64,000 bases of DNA from Schistosoma haematobium (GCF_000699445.3 NC_067196.1:1922001-1986000); one strand, 5' to 3'; positions 1-11,280 are shown, counted from the first letter of the stretch. Program-made: numbers and translations. The notes: generated by a model not told the origin, from the letters alone.

Positions 1-1296
1 TCTTAGTATTTCGGTTTTGTCCTCATACTCCACAGGGAATGGTAACGCAATTCATTTGTCAAACATAGATTTAACACTCGTCACCTGCTTGTATTACAAT
101 CTCGTCAATTAGATTATTTATAATTCGAGTCTCATAGATTCCGTTTCTTACAAATGATCACATTCAAAAAGTTAGTAAATCGAATGTTTCATATTAAATA
201 ACATCATCATTCCAACGGACATTTTGACTGAAATCGACCACCGAGCATCTTAAGGACATTATATGTATAAATAATATTTGGATAACCTCAGTGATAGATG
301 TTCAACTAATTCCAGTATTGCGTCTCTCAAAATGGTAATAGGTTCCTCGGTGAAGCAATAAAATTAGGAATTATCAAACACAAATGAGGTACACGAACCG
401 CATTATATTGAAGATTATCGAATGATGTTTGAATATCGATAAACTGTATGGCAATTTGACTATTCATAGTAAGGCTCTGAAAGACACACTGAAATGTTTT
501 TGCACAATGAATAGAGAAGTGATGAACAGACGTAGAGTACAAGTCACACCGTTATCAATACACAATCAAAGAGTAACTGAGTGAAAAATGACAGTCGGTG
601 AAATTTCAGGTATTTATGGTTTCGATATTTGTATAACATGTGCCTATAGATCTGCATCCAAATGTTTAGTCTCTCTATCAAAATATCTGAAATAACAATC
701 ACAATCTCCTTCAATCGATTCTTTCCATTGATGAGTTCGTTACAAATACACAAAAGGTAATTGAAGGAAGAATTTCATTTTAGAAGATTTACGTCGCCTC
801 ATGGTGCAAGCCGAGCTCCTTCGAACGTCACGAATTCATGGAATGCTCTTACAATGTGGAAGACTGGAAGAGTCCTTCAAATCGCTTCAGAAATTATCAA
901 GAAACAGGTTTTCTGGAACAGGAAGATTTTTCATTCTCAATTGGGAAGAGTTGATGCTGATGTGTTTAGTGCAGCTTCAATATTGAAGATCTCGATTGCA
1001 TGAACTTTCTCAATGATGAGAAACGCCATCTACTGTCTGAGCGCTGCAATAATTATGGATTGAATAGTTGCAAAGATAACGATTTCACTGTAGTGTAATG
1101 AGATAATAGTGAAATATGAATTAACATGACAGTGTGAAACAATGAGTGGTGCACACAACATTTCAACATCAGCATATTGTAAAGTGAAATGACGAACTGT
1201 TAATTTTTGAGAAAATCTCTAATTACATGTGTCCTCGAACACACTTAAAGTGAGCTAGTGAGTACTTGAGAACCAAATGACGCTCTTGTACATATC

Positions 1297-1306
1297 TATA
1301 TATAAA
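1297..1306 (+). promoter_or_regulatory. TATA box of gene B copy (left arm)
   Basis: TATATATAAA-type box about 50 bases before the ATG at 1356. The same box and spacing occur before every B copy. Confidence 0.5.
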
Positions 1307-1355
1307 CTCTGCATCAGTGTGTTCACTGATTTGTCAATTGCTCTGTGGTGGTTTA

Positions 1356-1793
1356 ATGAATTTAAGATGATTCATTAATTGGTTTACAAATGCAGATCAT
1401 TATTCTTAAGTTGATCATCTTGGTGTTGGTGATATTGTCATTCGGCAGTTTAGGACCACACAGTTTCTTAATGACAGATAAGTAGTTTGCTAGTTGTACG
1501 GTCATTTATACGTTAAGTTTGTTGCAAAGATTGCAGCAGAGTTTAATGTGTAGGATCGCATTTCGATCTCATTCACTCATATGACATTACATTTTTATTT
1601 GATTGAAAAACTTCCACATTATGATTCGTGTTTATATTGTCCATAATCGAGTGATACTTCGAAATCGAGATTCTGAAAAGTGTTCTCTGTGATTTGATTT
1701 TCAGTTTCTGGACTTCTGGAAAAGAGAAGTGTTGCGGTGAATGTCGAGGAAGCGGTACCAATGCCAGAGCTTGATGACATAAATACATTTTGA
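1356..1793 (+). pseudogene. Family B secreted-peptide gene, splice-dead copy
   Basis: The three-exon layout of gene B is kept: ATG plus one codon at 1356-1361, exon 2 at 1396-1477 (82 nt) and exon 3 at 1705-1793 (89 nt), the last two exactly as long as in the intact copies. The joined frame would encode a hydrophobic signal segment followed by a short peptide with a Lys-Arg pair and an acidic end (ELDDINTF). Both donors are mutated: the exon 1 donor is TTAAGA instead of GTGAGC, and the exon 2 donor is ATAAGT instead of GTAATT. An internal ATG at 1390 could bypass the first intron, but reading through the second gives MTDK-stop. An AAATAAA polyadenylation motif follows the stop. The reading frame in exon 3 is undamaged, so splice loss may be recent. 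Confidence 0.75.
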
Positions 1794-1861
1794 TACAGAA
1801 ATAAATGGAAGTGAAGTAACTGTGAATTTAACCGTGTATTTGGTTATCCATTATATATGTG

Positions 1862-2127
1862 ATGTGAACTCCTCAGATTGTGTTTAGTTGTGTTTGTGGT
1901 GTTTCAAATATAAATCATGTGAGCAGACAGAGTTTTATTTTGCATTTGAAGTGTGTAAAGCATATATAGTGAATGTGGTATGTTGCGTGAATATACGTAT
2001 GATAGGCCGTATTAATTTTCTTAGAACTTTGTGCGACATCATTCAGCCTTTGTCCGTAAGCCATTCCAACTCACATTGTACACTTCTCGTACCAGACTTA
2101 TTTTTCAACAATTCATCAATGACGTAG
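1862..2127 (+). other. Cys-rich open frame conserved in four repeat copies
   Basis: The frame matches 87-codon frames on the minus strand at 32133-32396 and 57589-57852, and the 84-codon frame at 17426-17680. It ends FFNNSSMT and has about nine cysteines. No indels separate the copies over about 260 nt. However, this copy has an in-frame TAG early on, no signal peptide is visible, and most differences between this copy and the others change the amino acid. It lies downstream of gene B and may simply be its 3' flank. I do not recognise it. Confidence 0.2.
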
Positions 2128-4090
2128 TGACACCAAAATATCTTCAATAAGAATACTTAGTTGCTGATATAATGCGACTCGCGCGTATTATACATGTGGT
2201 AATGCACAGATTGTTTGAACATAATACACCATTGAGTGACGGAGCTCCACACTGAAGTGCAGACAAACAGCTCTCCTAAAACGTATGGTTACACGTAAGT
2301 AAATTACATTCAAGTAAATTTAGCTTCTTCAACATGTAAACGACTAACGACAACTAAATTTCTCAATAATACTGTACTTTGTACAGACTACTATGATCAA
2401 AATTACGAAACCGAATGAAAAGCTTTTACCTATCTGAGTAACAATAATTTACATCTGTCTCATGTTCCATTTCGGCCACTCAACACAACACTTCAGTTTA
2501 GTTTAGCAGTAAAATAAGTAAGAATCATGGGATGAGATGTGGAGTTGGAGGAGTAGATTTGTCACATAAAAGGATAAAATTCTGTGAAATGCTTAACTCA
2601 CAGTTTCTCGACTACCTTATACTTGTGAGTTATACTGAATCAGAATGAAGTTGCGATATAGAATGTTGAGTGGAAGAAATTGTTCGCCTACACACAAGTA
2701 TGCGTAATGAAATTATGCTGTTGAAGCATAATAGTCGCATTTCAGTAAGATGCACATAATATGAGTAAAACAATAATATATTTATAATATGATTAATTGA
2801 CTGACGTTTGCTTTTAACATAATATCTTTGAACAGTCTTAGTTCGTGAATGTCACTTGCCAAATATTTGAAGGGAAAATATTCACATTGAGTTCTCTACA
2901 AGTGACGTTGAATCATGGGACTGTCAATCAACTTTCTCGATTAACTGCTTCACAACTCACTCACCATGTTGATGCGCTGTCAAAAACTCACATAGGTCAA
3001 ACATATTTATTCGAATATCTGGAAATGATAATTAAATTACTGAGCAGTAACTAATGAGACGGTCTCAGTTAAATACTGCAATCGAACTCTGCTCAATAGA
3101 TCAGTCATCCACATGACAGTGTAAATAACATTGTCGGAAACTGAATAGTATTTGACATCGAGCAGCAATCAATCGTTCGATATTCGAGATCATTGTTCAT
3201 GAGTTCATTTGACAACTAGAAAACACGATCTCATACAGTCACACATTAAAACTTTCAATGTTGCACTGTCTAACAAACTAATAACTCGTTCCATACATTT
3301 CAATTATAAAATGTTTGGCAAACACAGTTGTACTCACCGAACTACATTTTCAATACGATTCAGTTTGAATGGTTAGTTCAGTTAGCGACTCCGACTTACG
3401 TTGTCTCAGGTCTTTAGATCTCATCGTTTATTTTTGTCACTAATTCGAGTGAATGCAAAGGGTACGGTTTTACTCTAAGTTTGTCGATGATGAATTCTCA
3501 AATACAATTGCATTGGAGGAAATCCGGGGTAACTTGATATGTTGACCGCAGTGTAATTTCAGCTAAATTATTCTCTCTGTTGACTGAGTTCACATTTCAT
3601 TGTATTGCATGATCCAGCTCAAAAATCATTTGTGATATTTTGTATGACATTCATTTGGTATTACTTACAGCCCTATTGTTTGACGATTTATGAGTGCATT
3701 CGAAAGAGTGATAGTCACTCTCAGCTTTATTAATAAACCTTTTATACAACTGTGGACTTCAACATATAGTTAGTGTAAGGGAGTGATGTGTGTTTGACGC
3801 AAGTTCGTTCATTGGACTGAAAGTTGTATTTTATAGTTATTCGGTCAGTGTGCAGATGCCTCATTAAACTGTGTACTTCAATCGTGAGCAAATTCAGTTT
3901 ACAAATAGACTATTGAAAACAAAATGCCATTCGATTTGGTGTAATGTGGAGACTAGACTTTGAAAGAATGTTGATATGTTTATCTTCGAAACTAGTCTTA
4001 GCACATCGTGAATCCTGAATATTCCATTGTTGCTTGTTGATGTACCGATGGCTGAACAACTGATTCAGCTATCAAGTGAATATGCTAACA
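1894..4090 (-). repeat. Inverted copy of segment P
   Basis: This stretch reads as the reverse complement of about 15650-17655 (also 30240-32370), with substantial divergence. Landmarks are the CAATTCATCAATGACGTAG stretch near 2107, the polypurine/TATA area of candidate gene C at 3740-3746 (TTTTATA on this strand), and the GGCTG/CAGCAAC area near 4040. At about 4090 the homology switches abruptly to forward segment Y (compare 20560-20640), which marks a rearrangement junction. In candidate gene C the conserved first ATG has become ATA here (near 3668). Confidence 0.75.
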
Positions 4091-4310
4091 CCAAGTCACA
4101 TGTATTAGAAATACTGAAATTTGTGAAACTTCATACGCTGCGTGTTATGCTGAGCACAGTCAACGGGAAATGTAAATGAGAACAGTGTATCCTGATATAA
4201 CATTACACTCAAACCAGTCAATATATTATTATGCTAAATGAGACATCACAGTGAGAAATGAAACCAAATGTTACTCTAAACGAAACATCACATAGAATAA
4301 GGACCATGAA

Positions 4311-5577
4311 CAATGTTCAACAAGAATTTCAATGTTGTAACAATGAGATTTCTGCTCATCATCTCGTCATGTCAGTTGTTATTTGCGAAAAGTAACATCT
4401 ATGAAATTATAACAATATCGCTTGCTGAATGTCATACAGATAACATCACACGTTAATTTAACACAAACAGCATTATACAATACATCAGATTAGGGTGATT
4501 CCATGCATGCTCTGTCTGAATCTATCGAGGAACAGCCATTAACTGATTGTTGAAGAGAAGAAGTATGAGGGTAGCCATCAACAATCGATTGACCATGATT
4601 AGTGAAAGTGTCTGATTAAAGTGATAATGCGAAACGTGACTCAGTTGAGTTGTTTAAGTTGAATAAGAAAGTGGAGTACCATCGATTTACATGACAAGAC
4701 ATCTGGAAACATATACGAACAATGAGTTACAAATTCATTACTGAGTGTGATTCAAAGCGCTCCACAATATCGTAGACTAATTCTAACAGAAAATGATATA
4801 GGAAGAAGGGTGTGTGAATCTCACCATCGACGTTTATTCATAATCATGCTAAACATGTTACAGAAAATCAATCTGCTACATTGTCTCCCTAAATTGTCGT
4901 TGTTTATACTTGCTTATCGGGCTGACCCACAGCACACAACATGCTGACCAAATCAATAAGGGTTGATCGCTCTCTGTAATCACCATCAATGGGTGATGCT
5001 TACTCCTCATATATATCAGGTAAGATATAAGTAGTACAAGTGTATGTGAAATTAATCGATGAAATGACATGAAGTATATACTAAATTTGCAAGAAAACGT
5101 TTGTCGATATAAGCAACATACACTACAGTTTCTTTTCAATATCTTTAACAGAACAAATTTCATTTGATTCCGATTTTCTTTTATCGTTATTTGAACTGTG
5201 ATAATAAAGGTTGTTCATATTCATATAACTTGACTATGACGAGTCAAGTTCAAGATGAATAGGTTAGAGTGTAAAAGTCACTCTCACTCAACTTAAGAAA
5301 CGTAGGTCAAGTACACTCATCACAACAGTGAAATGATTTGCAAATCCGAATTCAGACGACCACTCGTTTCAGGTCAACTAACATCTCACCATCATTCACT
5401 CTACAAATCTTCTCCACTCATATTCTCAAACACTCATTCACTCACTCACTCGCTCGCTCACTCGCTCACTCAAAATAAACAAATATGCTTCACTCTCACT
5501 CTCACATTGACCTCAACAGAATCACAAGTACTCACACGACACAATTGTATGTCCACTCACTCCATTTCACACACAAC
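4311..5577 (+). repeat. Direct repeat Y (copy 1): upstream region of family A
   Basis: Almost identical to 7948-9213 at a constant offset of 3636. It ends in a pyrimidine-rich stretch of CACTC/CGCTC units (about 5425-5475) and the sequence that precedes the A1 TATA box. At 5571-5576 (ACACA) it leaves the A promoter just before the TATA box and enters the right inverted-repeat arm, so this copy is a promoter with no gene behind it. Confidence 0.9.
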
Positions 5578-7463
5578 TAAACACAATCTGAGGAGTTCAC
5601 ATCACATATATAATGGATAATCAAATACACGGTTAAATTCACAGTTACTTCACTTCCATTTATTTCTGTATCAAAATGTATTTATGTCATCAAGCTCTGG
5701 CATTGGTACCGCTTCCTCGACATTCACCGCAACACTTCTCTTTTCCAGAAGTCCAGAAACTGAAAATCAAATCACAGAGAACACTTTTCAGAATCTCGAT
5801 TTCGAAGTATCACTCGATTATGGACAATATAAACACGAATCATAATGTGGAAGTTTTTCAATCAAATAAAAATGTAATGTCATATGAGTGAATGAGATCG
5901 AAATGCGATCCTACACATTAAACTCTGCTGCAATCTTTGCAACAAACTTAACGTATAAATGACCGTACAACTAGCAAACTACTTATCTGTCATTAAGAAA
6001 CTGTGTGGTCCTAAACTGCCGAATGACAATATCACCAACACCAAGATGATCAACTTAAGAATAATGATCTGCATTTGTAAACCAATTAATGAATCATCTT
6101 AAATTCATTAAACCACCACAGAGCAATTGACAAATCAGTGAACACACTGATGCAGAGTTTATATATAGATATGTACAAGAGCGTCATTTGGTTCTCAAGT
6201 ACTCACTAGCTCACTTTAAGTGTGTTCGAGGACACATGTAATTAGAGATTTTCTCAAAAATTAACAGTTCGTCATTTCACTTTACAATATGCTGATGTTG
6301 AAATGTTGTGTGCACCACTCATTGTTTCACACTGTCATGTTAATTCATATTTCACTATTATCTCATTACACTACAGTGAAATCGTTATCTTTGCAACTAT
6401 TCAATCCATAATTATTGCAGCGCTCAGACAATAGATGGCGTTTCTCATCATTGAGAAAGTTCATGCAATCGAGATCTTCAATATTGAAGCTGCACTAAAC
6501 ACATCAGCATCAACTCTTCCCAATTGAGAATGAAAAATCTTCCTGTTCCAGAAAACCTGTTTCTTGATAATTTCTGAAGCGATTTGAAGGACTCTTCCAG
6601 TCTTCCACATTGTAAGAGCATTCCATGAATTCGTGACGTTCGAAGGAGCTCGGCTTGCAACATGAGGCGACGTAAATCTTCTAAAATGAAATTCTTCCTT
6701 CAATTACCTTTTGTGTATTTGTAACGAACTCATCAATGGAAAGAATCGATTGAAGGAGATTGTGATTGTTATTTCAGATATTTTGATAGAGAGACTAAAC
6801 ATTTGGATGCAGATCTATAGGCACATGTTATACAAATATCGAAACCATAAATACCTGAAATTTCACCGACTGTCATTTTTCACTCAGTTACTCTTTGATT
6901 GTGTATTGATAACGGTGTGACTTGTACTCTACGTCTGTTCATCACTTCTCTATTCATTGTGCAAAAACATTTCAGTGTGTCTTTCAGAGCCTTACTATGA
7001 ATAGTCAAATTGCCATACAGTTTATCGATATTCAAACATCATTCGATAATCTTCAATATAATGCGGTTCGTGTACCTCATTTGTGTTTGATAATTCCTAA
7101 TTTTATTGCTTCACCGAGGAACCTATTACCATTTTGAGAGACGCAATACTGGAATTAGTTGAACATCTATCACTGAGGTTATCCAAATATTATTTATACA
7201 TATAATGTCCTTAAGATGCTCGGTGGTCGATTTCAGTCAAAATGTCCGTTGGAATGATGATGTTATTTAATATGAAACATTCGATTTACTAACTTTTTGA
7301 ATGTGATCATTTGTAAGAAACGGAATCTATGAGACTCGAATTATAAATAATCTAATTGACGAGATTGTAATACAAGCAGGTGACGAGTGTTAAATCTATG
7401 TTTGACAAATGAATTGCGTTACCATTCCCTGTGGAGTATGAAGACAAAACCGAAATACTAAGA
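5571..7463 (+). repeat. Right arm of large inverted repeat (segment X, forward)
   Basis: Reverse complement of 1-1893. The two arms enclose about 3.7 kb (1894-5570) of reversed segment P and forward segment Y. Homology to the diverged relative at 17660-20270 runs along its whole length, apart from an insertion in that relative. Confidence 0.95.
5671..6108 (-). pseudogene. Family B secreted-peptide gene, splice-dead copy (right arm)
   Basis: Mirror image of the copy at 1356-1793. Exon 1 starts at 6108, exon 2 is 6068-5987, and exon 3 is 5759-5671. It has the same two lost splice donors and the same intact exon 3 frame ending ELDDINTF. Because both arms carry the same splice mutations, these arose before the arm duplication or were spread by conversion between arms. 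Its TATA box is at about 6158-6167 on the minus strand. Confidence 0.75.
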
Positions 7464-7947
7464 AACAAGAACAGTGCATCCTGAAATAACATCACACTCA
7501 AATAAATCAATATATTATGACATTGTTAAAGTGATTCAGCGAATATCTCGCAAAAGACAAGCAAGGATCAGGAAACACTAAGAAGCGTTTTCTCCAATCA
7601 GCGTTCACTTGAAGTTTTAAGCAGAAATATCAAGGGGGCAGAACGTCACATGTAGAGGTTCTGATTGGCTGATTACTACAGTGCTACTGTGTTTAGTAGC
7701 ACTCCAGAATCCTTGAGCAACCCAAAGACATTTAAAATAGTATAAAAATGCTATGTTTTCTTTTTGAAAAAAAACGTGGCGTGAAGTAATTCTCTCATAG
7801 TTTGCGTCTTCTCTCTCGTCTTAATGTAGATGTAAAGACCTAGATTGAGGGTTACAGAGTAGCCTAGGAAAAGAATTTAACGTTCAGTTTGCTAGAAAAC
7901 CAAATATTACTCTGAATGAATCACCATATAGAATAGGGAACATAAAC
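7464..7947 (+). repeat. Start of segment Y, interrupted by an insertion
   Basis: 7470-7523 and 7883-7947 match, with divergence, the start of segment Y at 4160-4310 and 20630-20760 (AACATCACACTC, then ATATTATTATGC). Between them lies an extra block of about 360 bases, annotated separately. Confidence 0.7.
7524..7882 (+). mobile_element. Inserted block, possible solo LTR
   Basis: About 359 bases are present here but absent from every other Y copy (4200, 20690, 43690). The block begins TGTTAAA and ends TTTAACG, nearly inverted termini, and contains a TATAAAA at about 7740 followed by a TTTTTGAAAAAAAA stretch, which fits an LTR with its own promoter. No target-site duplication is evident, so the exact ends and the LTR assignment are uncertain. 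Confidence 0.4.
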
Positions 7948-9213
7948 AATGTTCAACAAGAATTTCAATGTTGTAACAATGAGATTTCTGCTCATCATCT
8001 CGTCATGTCAGTTGTTATTTGCGAAAAGTAACATCTATGAAATTATAACAATATCGCTTGCTGAATGTCATACAGATAACATCACACGTTAATTTAACAC
8101 AAACAGCATTATACAATACATCAGATTAGGGTGATTCCATGCATGCTCTGTCTGAATCTATCGAGGAACAGCCATTAACTGATTGTTGAAGAGAAGAAGT
8201 ATGAGGGTAGCCATCAACAATTGATTGACCATGATTAGTGAAAGTGTCTGATTAAAGTGATAATGCGAAACGTGACTCAGTTGAGTTGTTTAAGTTGAAT
8301 AAGAAAGTGGAGTACCATCGATTTACATGACAAGACATCTGGAAACATATACGAACAATGAGTTACAAATTCATTACTGAGTGTGATTCAAAGCGCTCCA
8401 CAATATCGTAGACTAATTCTAACAGAAAATGATATAGGAAGAAGGGTGTGTGAATCTCACCATCGACGTTTATTCATAATCATGCTAAACATGTTACAGA
8501 AAATCAATCTGCTACATTGTCTCCCTAAATTGTCGTTGTTTATACTTGCTTATCGGGCTGACCCACAGCACACAACATGCTGACCAAATCAATAAGGGTT
8601 GATCGCTCTCTGTAATCACCATCAATGGGTGATGCTTACTCCTCATATATATCAGGTAAGATATAAGTAGTACAAGTGTATGTGAAATTAATCGATGAAA
8701 TGACATGAAGTATATACTAAATTTGCAAGAAAACGTTTGTCGATATAAGCAACATACACTACAGTTTCTTTTCAATATCTTTAACAGAACAAATTTCATT
8801 TGATTCCGATTTTCTTTTATCGTTATTTGAACTGTGATAATAAAGGTTGTTCATATTCATATAACTTGACTATGACGAGTCAAGTTCAAGATGAATAGGT
8901 TAGAGTGTAAAAGTCACTCTCACTCAACTTAAGAAACGTAGGTCAAGTACACTCATCACAACAGTGAAATGATTTGCAAATCCGAATTCAGACGACCACT
9001 CGTTTCAGGTCAACTAACATCTCACCATCATTCACTCTACAAATCTTCTCCACTCATATTCTCAAACACTCATTCACTCACTCACTCGCTCGCTCACTCG
9101 CTCACTCAAAATAAACAAATATGCTTCACTCTCACTCTCACATTGACCTCAACAGAATCACAAGTACTCACACGACACAATTGTATGTCCACTCACTCCA
9201 TTTCACACACAGT
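7948..9213 (+). repeat. Direct repeat Y (copy 2), leading into gene A1
   Basis: Almost identical to 4311-5577. The last 150 bases (about 9055-9210) are pyrimidine-rich CACTC/CGCTC repeats. Here the repeat continues into a TATA box and gene A1. Confidence 0.9.
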
Positions 9214-9219
9214 ATAAAA
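9213..9219 (+). promoter_or_regulatory. TATA box of gene A1
   Basis: TATAAAA about 94 bases before the ATG, in the context CACACAGTATAAAAGCAATG. The same context occurs before A2 (22201), A3 (37554), A4 (63009) and, reversed, A5 (about 42101-42106). The upstream CACTC-rich pyrimidine block is also shared by all copies. Confidence 0.7.
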
Positions 9220-9312
9220 GCAATGTGACTTCAGTCATTCAAAGTGCTTCTCTTCGTATCACATTGACACACATTTCTAGTGTTTTTTGATAGTGTTGTT
9301 AGTTCAGTGAGG

Positions 9313-9835
9313 ATGGTGAGTGTTCGATTTATCGAGTTGTTAATCGTTTATTCGTTAATTGTTGTGTTCAGATCCGGTCGACAGTGTTGTTGTCAATAGT
9401 GATGATTGTGTCACTTGATAATTCAGTGAGTGGTGAGATCGTGTTATCGAAGGAAGATGTAGTTCCATTTTTGGTTGGTGCAGGTGAGTTGATGTATGTG
9501 ATTCGTGTAATATTACATTCAACACACTATTGATAATCCTCACCTTCGAATAATTCAAGATGAATAAGGAATTTTATTCGTTTTGACTTGTTAATGATGT
9601 TCATTTTTACCCTGGACGTTTGAATGTTTCGATCAGGAGTGTTTTTGCTTTTGTAGGAATGGCTAATGAAGCTGCTGCAAGATATCATCCAATGGAGAGA
9701 AAGGGCGGGAGGACTGGTAAGAAACACACAAAAAGTAGAAAAAATAAGAAAAAGAAGAGGAAGGACGACATCAGTTTAGCCGATAGTTTACCATTACCTC
9801 TAACCACACCTCCTCCCAAGTCCGTTGGTAAATAA
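9313..9835 (+). CDS. Family A small secreted basic protein, copy A1 (intact, spliced)
   Basis: Three exons. Exon 1 ends with the start codon itself (ATG 9313-9315) directly before a GTGAGT donor. Intron 1 is 56 nt; exon 2 is 9372-9483 (112 nt); intron 2 is 173 nt (GTGAGT to TTTTGTAG); exon 3 is 9657-9835. The product is 97 residues. Residues 2-22 form a hydrophobic signal peptide (STVLLSIVMIVSL) with a plausible VSG cleavage site. A short acidic/hydrophobic linker (EDVVPFLVGAG) follows, then a strongly basic tail with KKKKRK and a Pro-rich end (TTPPPKSVGK). Secretion is predicted; function is unknown. The TAA stop overlaps an AATAAA motif (9831-9836). Same design as copies A3-A5. It may belong to a schistosome micro-exon or egg-secreted protein family, but I cannot assign one. 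Confidence 0.75.
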
Positions 9836-10740
9836 ATCTTCTTCATAACGTTTTCTGGTTCTCTGAGTGTTTATTCGCATTAGAAATTAGTGTATAATCT
9901 ATGAATATAAGCTTTAGTGTTATGACGAGCCCGATATTAAATTAAGATGAAACGAGCCATCTTTGAGCAAAATGACTGTGTGATATTTCACTTTACCTAC
10001 AGACGTATAATATAATCTGAGATATATGGCGTATTTGGAGTAACTGACAAAACCAGTTGATTACTTGCTGATGTTTCATGAATCCATCGACATCATAGCA
10101 CGAGAAACTCCGTAATCTTTCACACAATTTCAACACACTTTATTGATAATCCTCACCTTAGAATAATTCAAGATGGATAAGGAATTTTATTCGTTTTGAC
10201 TTGTTAATGATGTTTATTTTTACCCTGGACGTTTGAATGTTTCGATCATGAGTGTTTTTGCTTTTGTAGGAATGGCTAATGAATTTGCCGTCAGATCACG
10301 ACCGATGGAGAAGAGAGGCAAAATTACTAACACGAAAAACAATAAGGATAAAAGTGATAAGAAACGCGATAATCCTATTAAAAATTTAATAAAATCCGCA
10401 AGTGCATATGTTCCTATATTGTTTTCTAAATAAATCTTCCTCATACATTTTACTGGTTCTCTGAGTGTTTATTTACATTCAAACTGGTGTGTAATCTGCG
10501 GATATAAAATTTTGTGTTATGACTAACGAGATATTGAGTGATAATAAAACGAGTCATCACTGAGCAAAATGATTGTATAATGTATTACTTTATTTACAAA
10601 CAAATAGTATTATTTGAAATTCATTACAACATCACAAACAATGTTTGACGTATTTGGAGGAACTGACAAAACCATTTGTTTACTTGCTGATGTTTCATGA
10701 ATAAGCACATTGAATCCATCGCAGTTTCACCTTGTATGCT
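9517..10740 (+). repeat. Tandem duplication of the A1 last-exon block
   Basis: Two units offset by 613 bases: about 9517-10129 and 10130-10740. Each has the end of intron 2, a terminal exon and the 3' flank (GGTTCTCTGAGTGTTTATT, then GACAAAACCA, then TTACTTGCTGATG). The intron parts are almost identical, whereas the exons have diverged strongly after the shared first residues. Confidence 0.85.
10270..10433 (+). CDS. Duplicated alternative terminal exon of gene A1
   Basis: A second acceptor with the same context (GTTTTTGCTTTTGTAG then GAATGGCTAATGAA) opens a 164-nt exon in the same phase as exon 3. Joined to exons 1-2 it would give a 92-residue protein with a different tail: PMEKRGK, Lys/Asn/Asp-rich, then a hydrophobic end (YVPILFSK) instead of the Pro-rich end of A1. 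Its TAA again overlaps AATAAA. It may be a real alternative 3' exon or a silent duplicate; the sequence alone cannot say. Frame and splice acceptor are intact. Confidence 0.6.
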
Positions 10741-11280
10741 TTGAATGCTTACGCCTCCTCACAATAATGGAAATCCAGTTCTCATTACACTCCACATCTA
10801 TTCTTCGTAGATGAGTGTTGAAACATACAGTGACAGGCTTGTGTATAATTATTAGAGAAGTAATGAACAAACGTAGAGTACAATTCACATCGTTGTCTAT
10901 GCACATTCAAATTGTGAGTGAGTGAAAAGTAGCATTCGGTGAAATTTCAAGTTATCATGGTTTCGGTATTCGTGTAACATATGCTTATTGATGTGCATAC
11001 AACCGTTTATATTTTTATTCGCTATAAATTAATGACCGAGCTTATTGTACAATCGTTCACTGTATTTCACATGCATTACTGTAATGCGAACTGCCTCACA
11101 TATTAATTGGTTAGTACTGATCAGGTGATGCGTGCCCGAGGATAGTCTAAATGGTTCAATGCGTTCCATTGGAAAGTAATTCCAAATTACTCTATGCATC
11201 AGATAGATGTTTGGAATTTAAATTTCTTAATAACTATCATTTGTATAGAAAATGAACTGTGAGTGGACATCAATGACATA
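10741..11280 (-). repeat. 3' flank of A1 with an inverted piece of segment X (revX')
   Basis: 10855-11010 (GTAGAGTACAATTCACATCG onward) is a diverged copy of plus-strand 510-660, that is, of segment X in reverse. The same happens downstream of A2 and A3. Beyond about 11010 to 11280 I recognise nothing coding. Confidence 0.6.

Larger units (their letters stand above)
1..1893 (-). repeat. Left arm of large inverted repeat (segment X, reverse)
   Basis: Position x here pairs with position 7464-x on the other strand, so the arm matches 5571-7463 over its whole length with only scattered single-base differences (one makes a Gly/Val change near 803). The arm may continue left of the window. The inner end is sharp, at 1893/5571, where the two arms stop matching within a short shared CACA-type motif. 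The arm carries a broken copy of gene B. A diverged relative of the same segment lies in the opposite orientation at about 17660-20270. Confidence 0.95.

Noticed and set aside
761..1003. 80-codon frame in segment X (and minus 33427-33669, 58883-59125)
   Set aside because: A weakly similar block recurs (ERVDADV..AA), but the N-terminal parts are unrelated and other copies (18500-18667, 23430-23520) have stops; no promoter or splice support.
5425..5475. Regular short repeats that might suggest a CRISPR array
   Set aside because: They are imperfect 4- to 8-base CACTC/CGCTC units without spacers, in a eukaryotic promoter region.
5676..5891. 71-codon frame opposite gene B exon 3 (also 17702-17884, 32418-32600, 57874-58056)
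   Set aside because: Shadow of B exon 3 on the other strand; the spliced B model with kept splice sites explains the conservation better.
6711..7137. Two adjacent open frames (69 and 71 codons) in the inverted-repeat arms
   Set aside because: They are in different frames and the diverged copy at 19670-19920 has indels and lacks an equivalent frame; conservation between arms is only due to the recent duplication.
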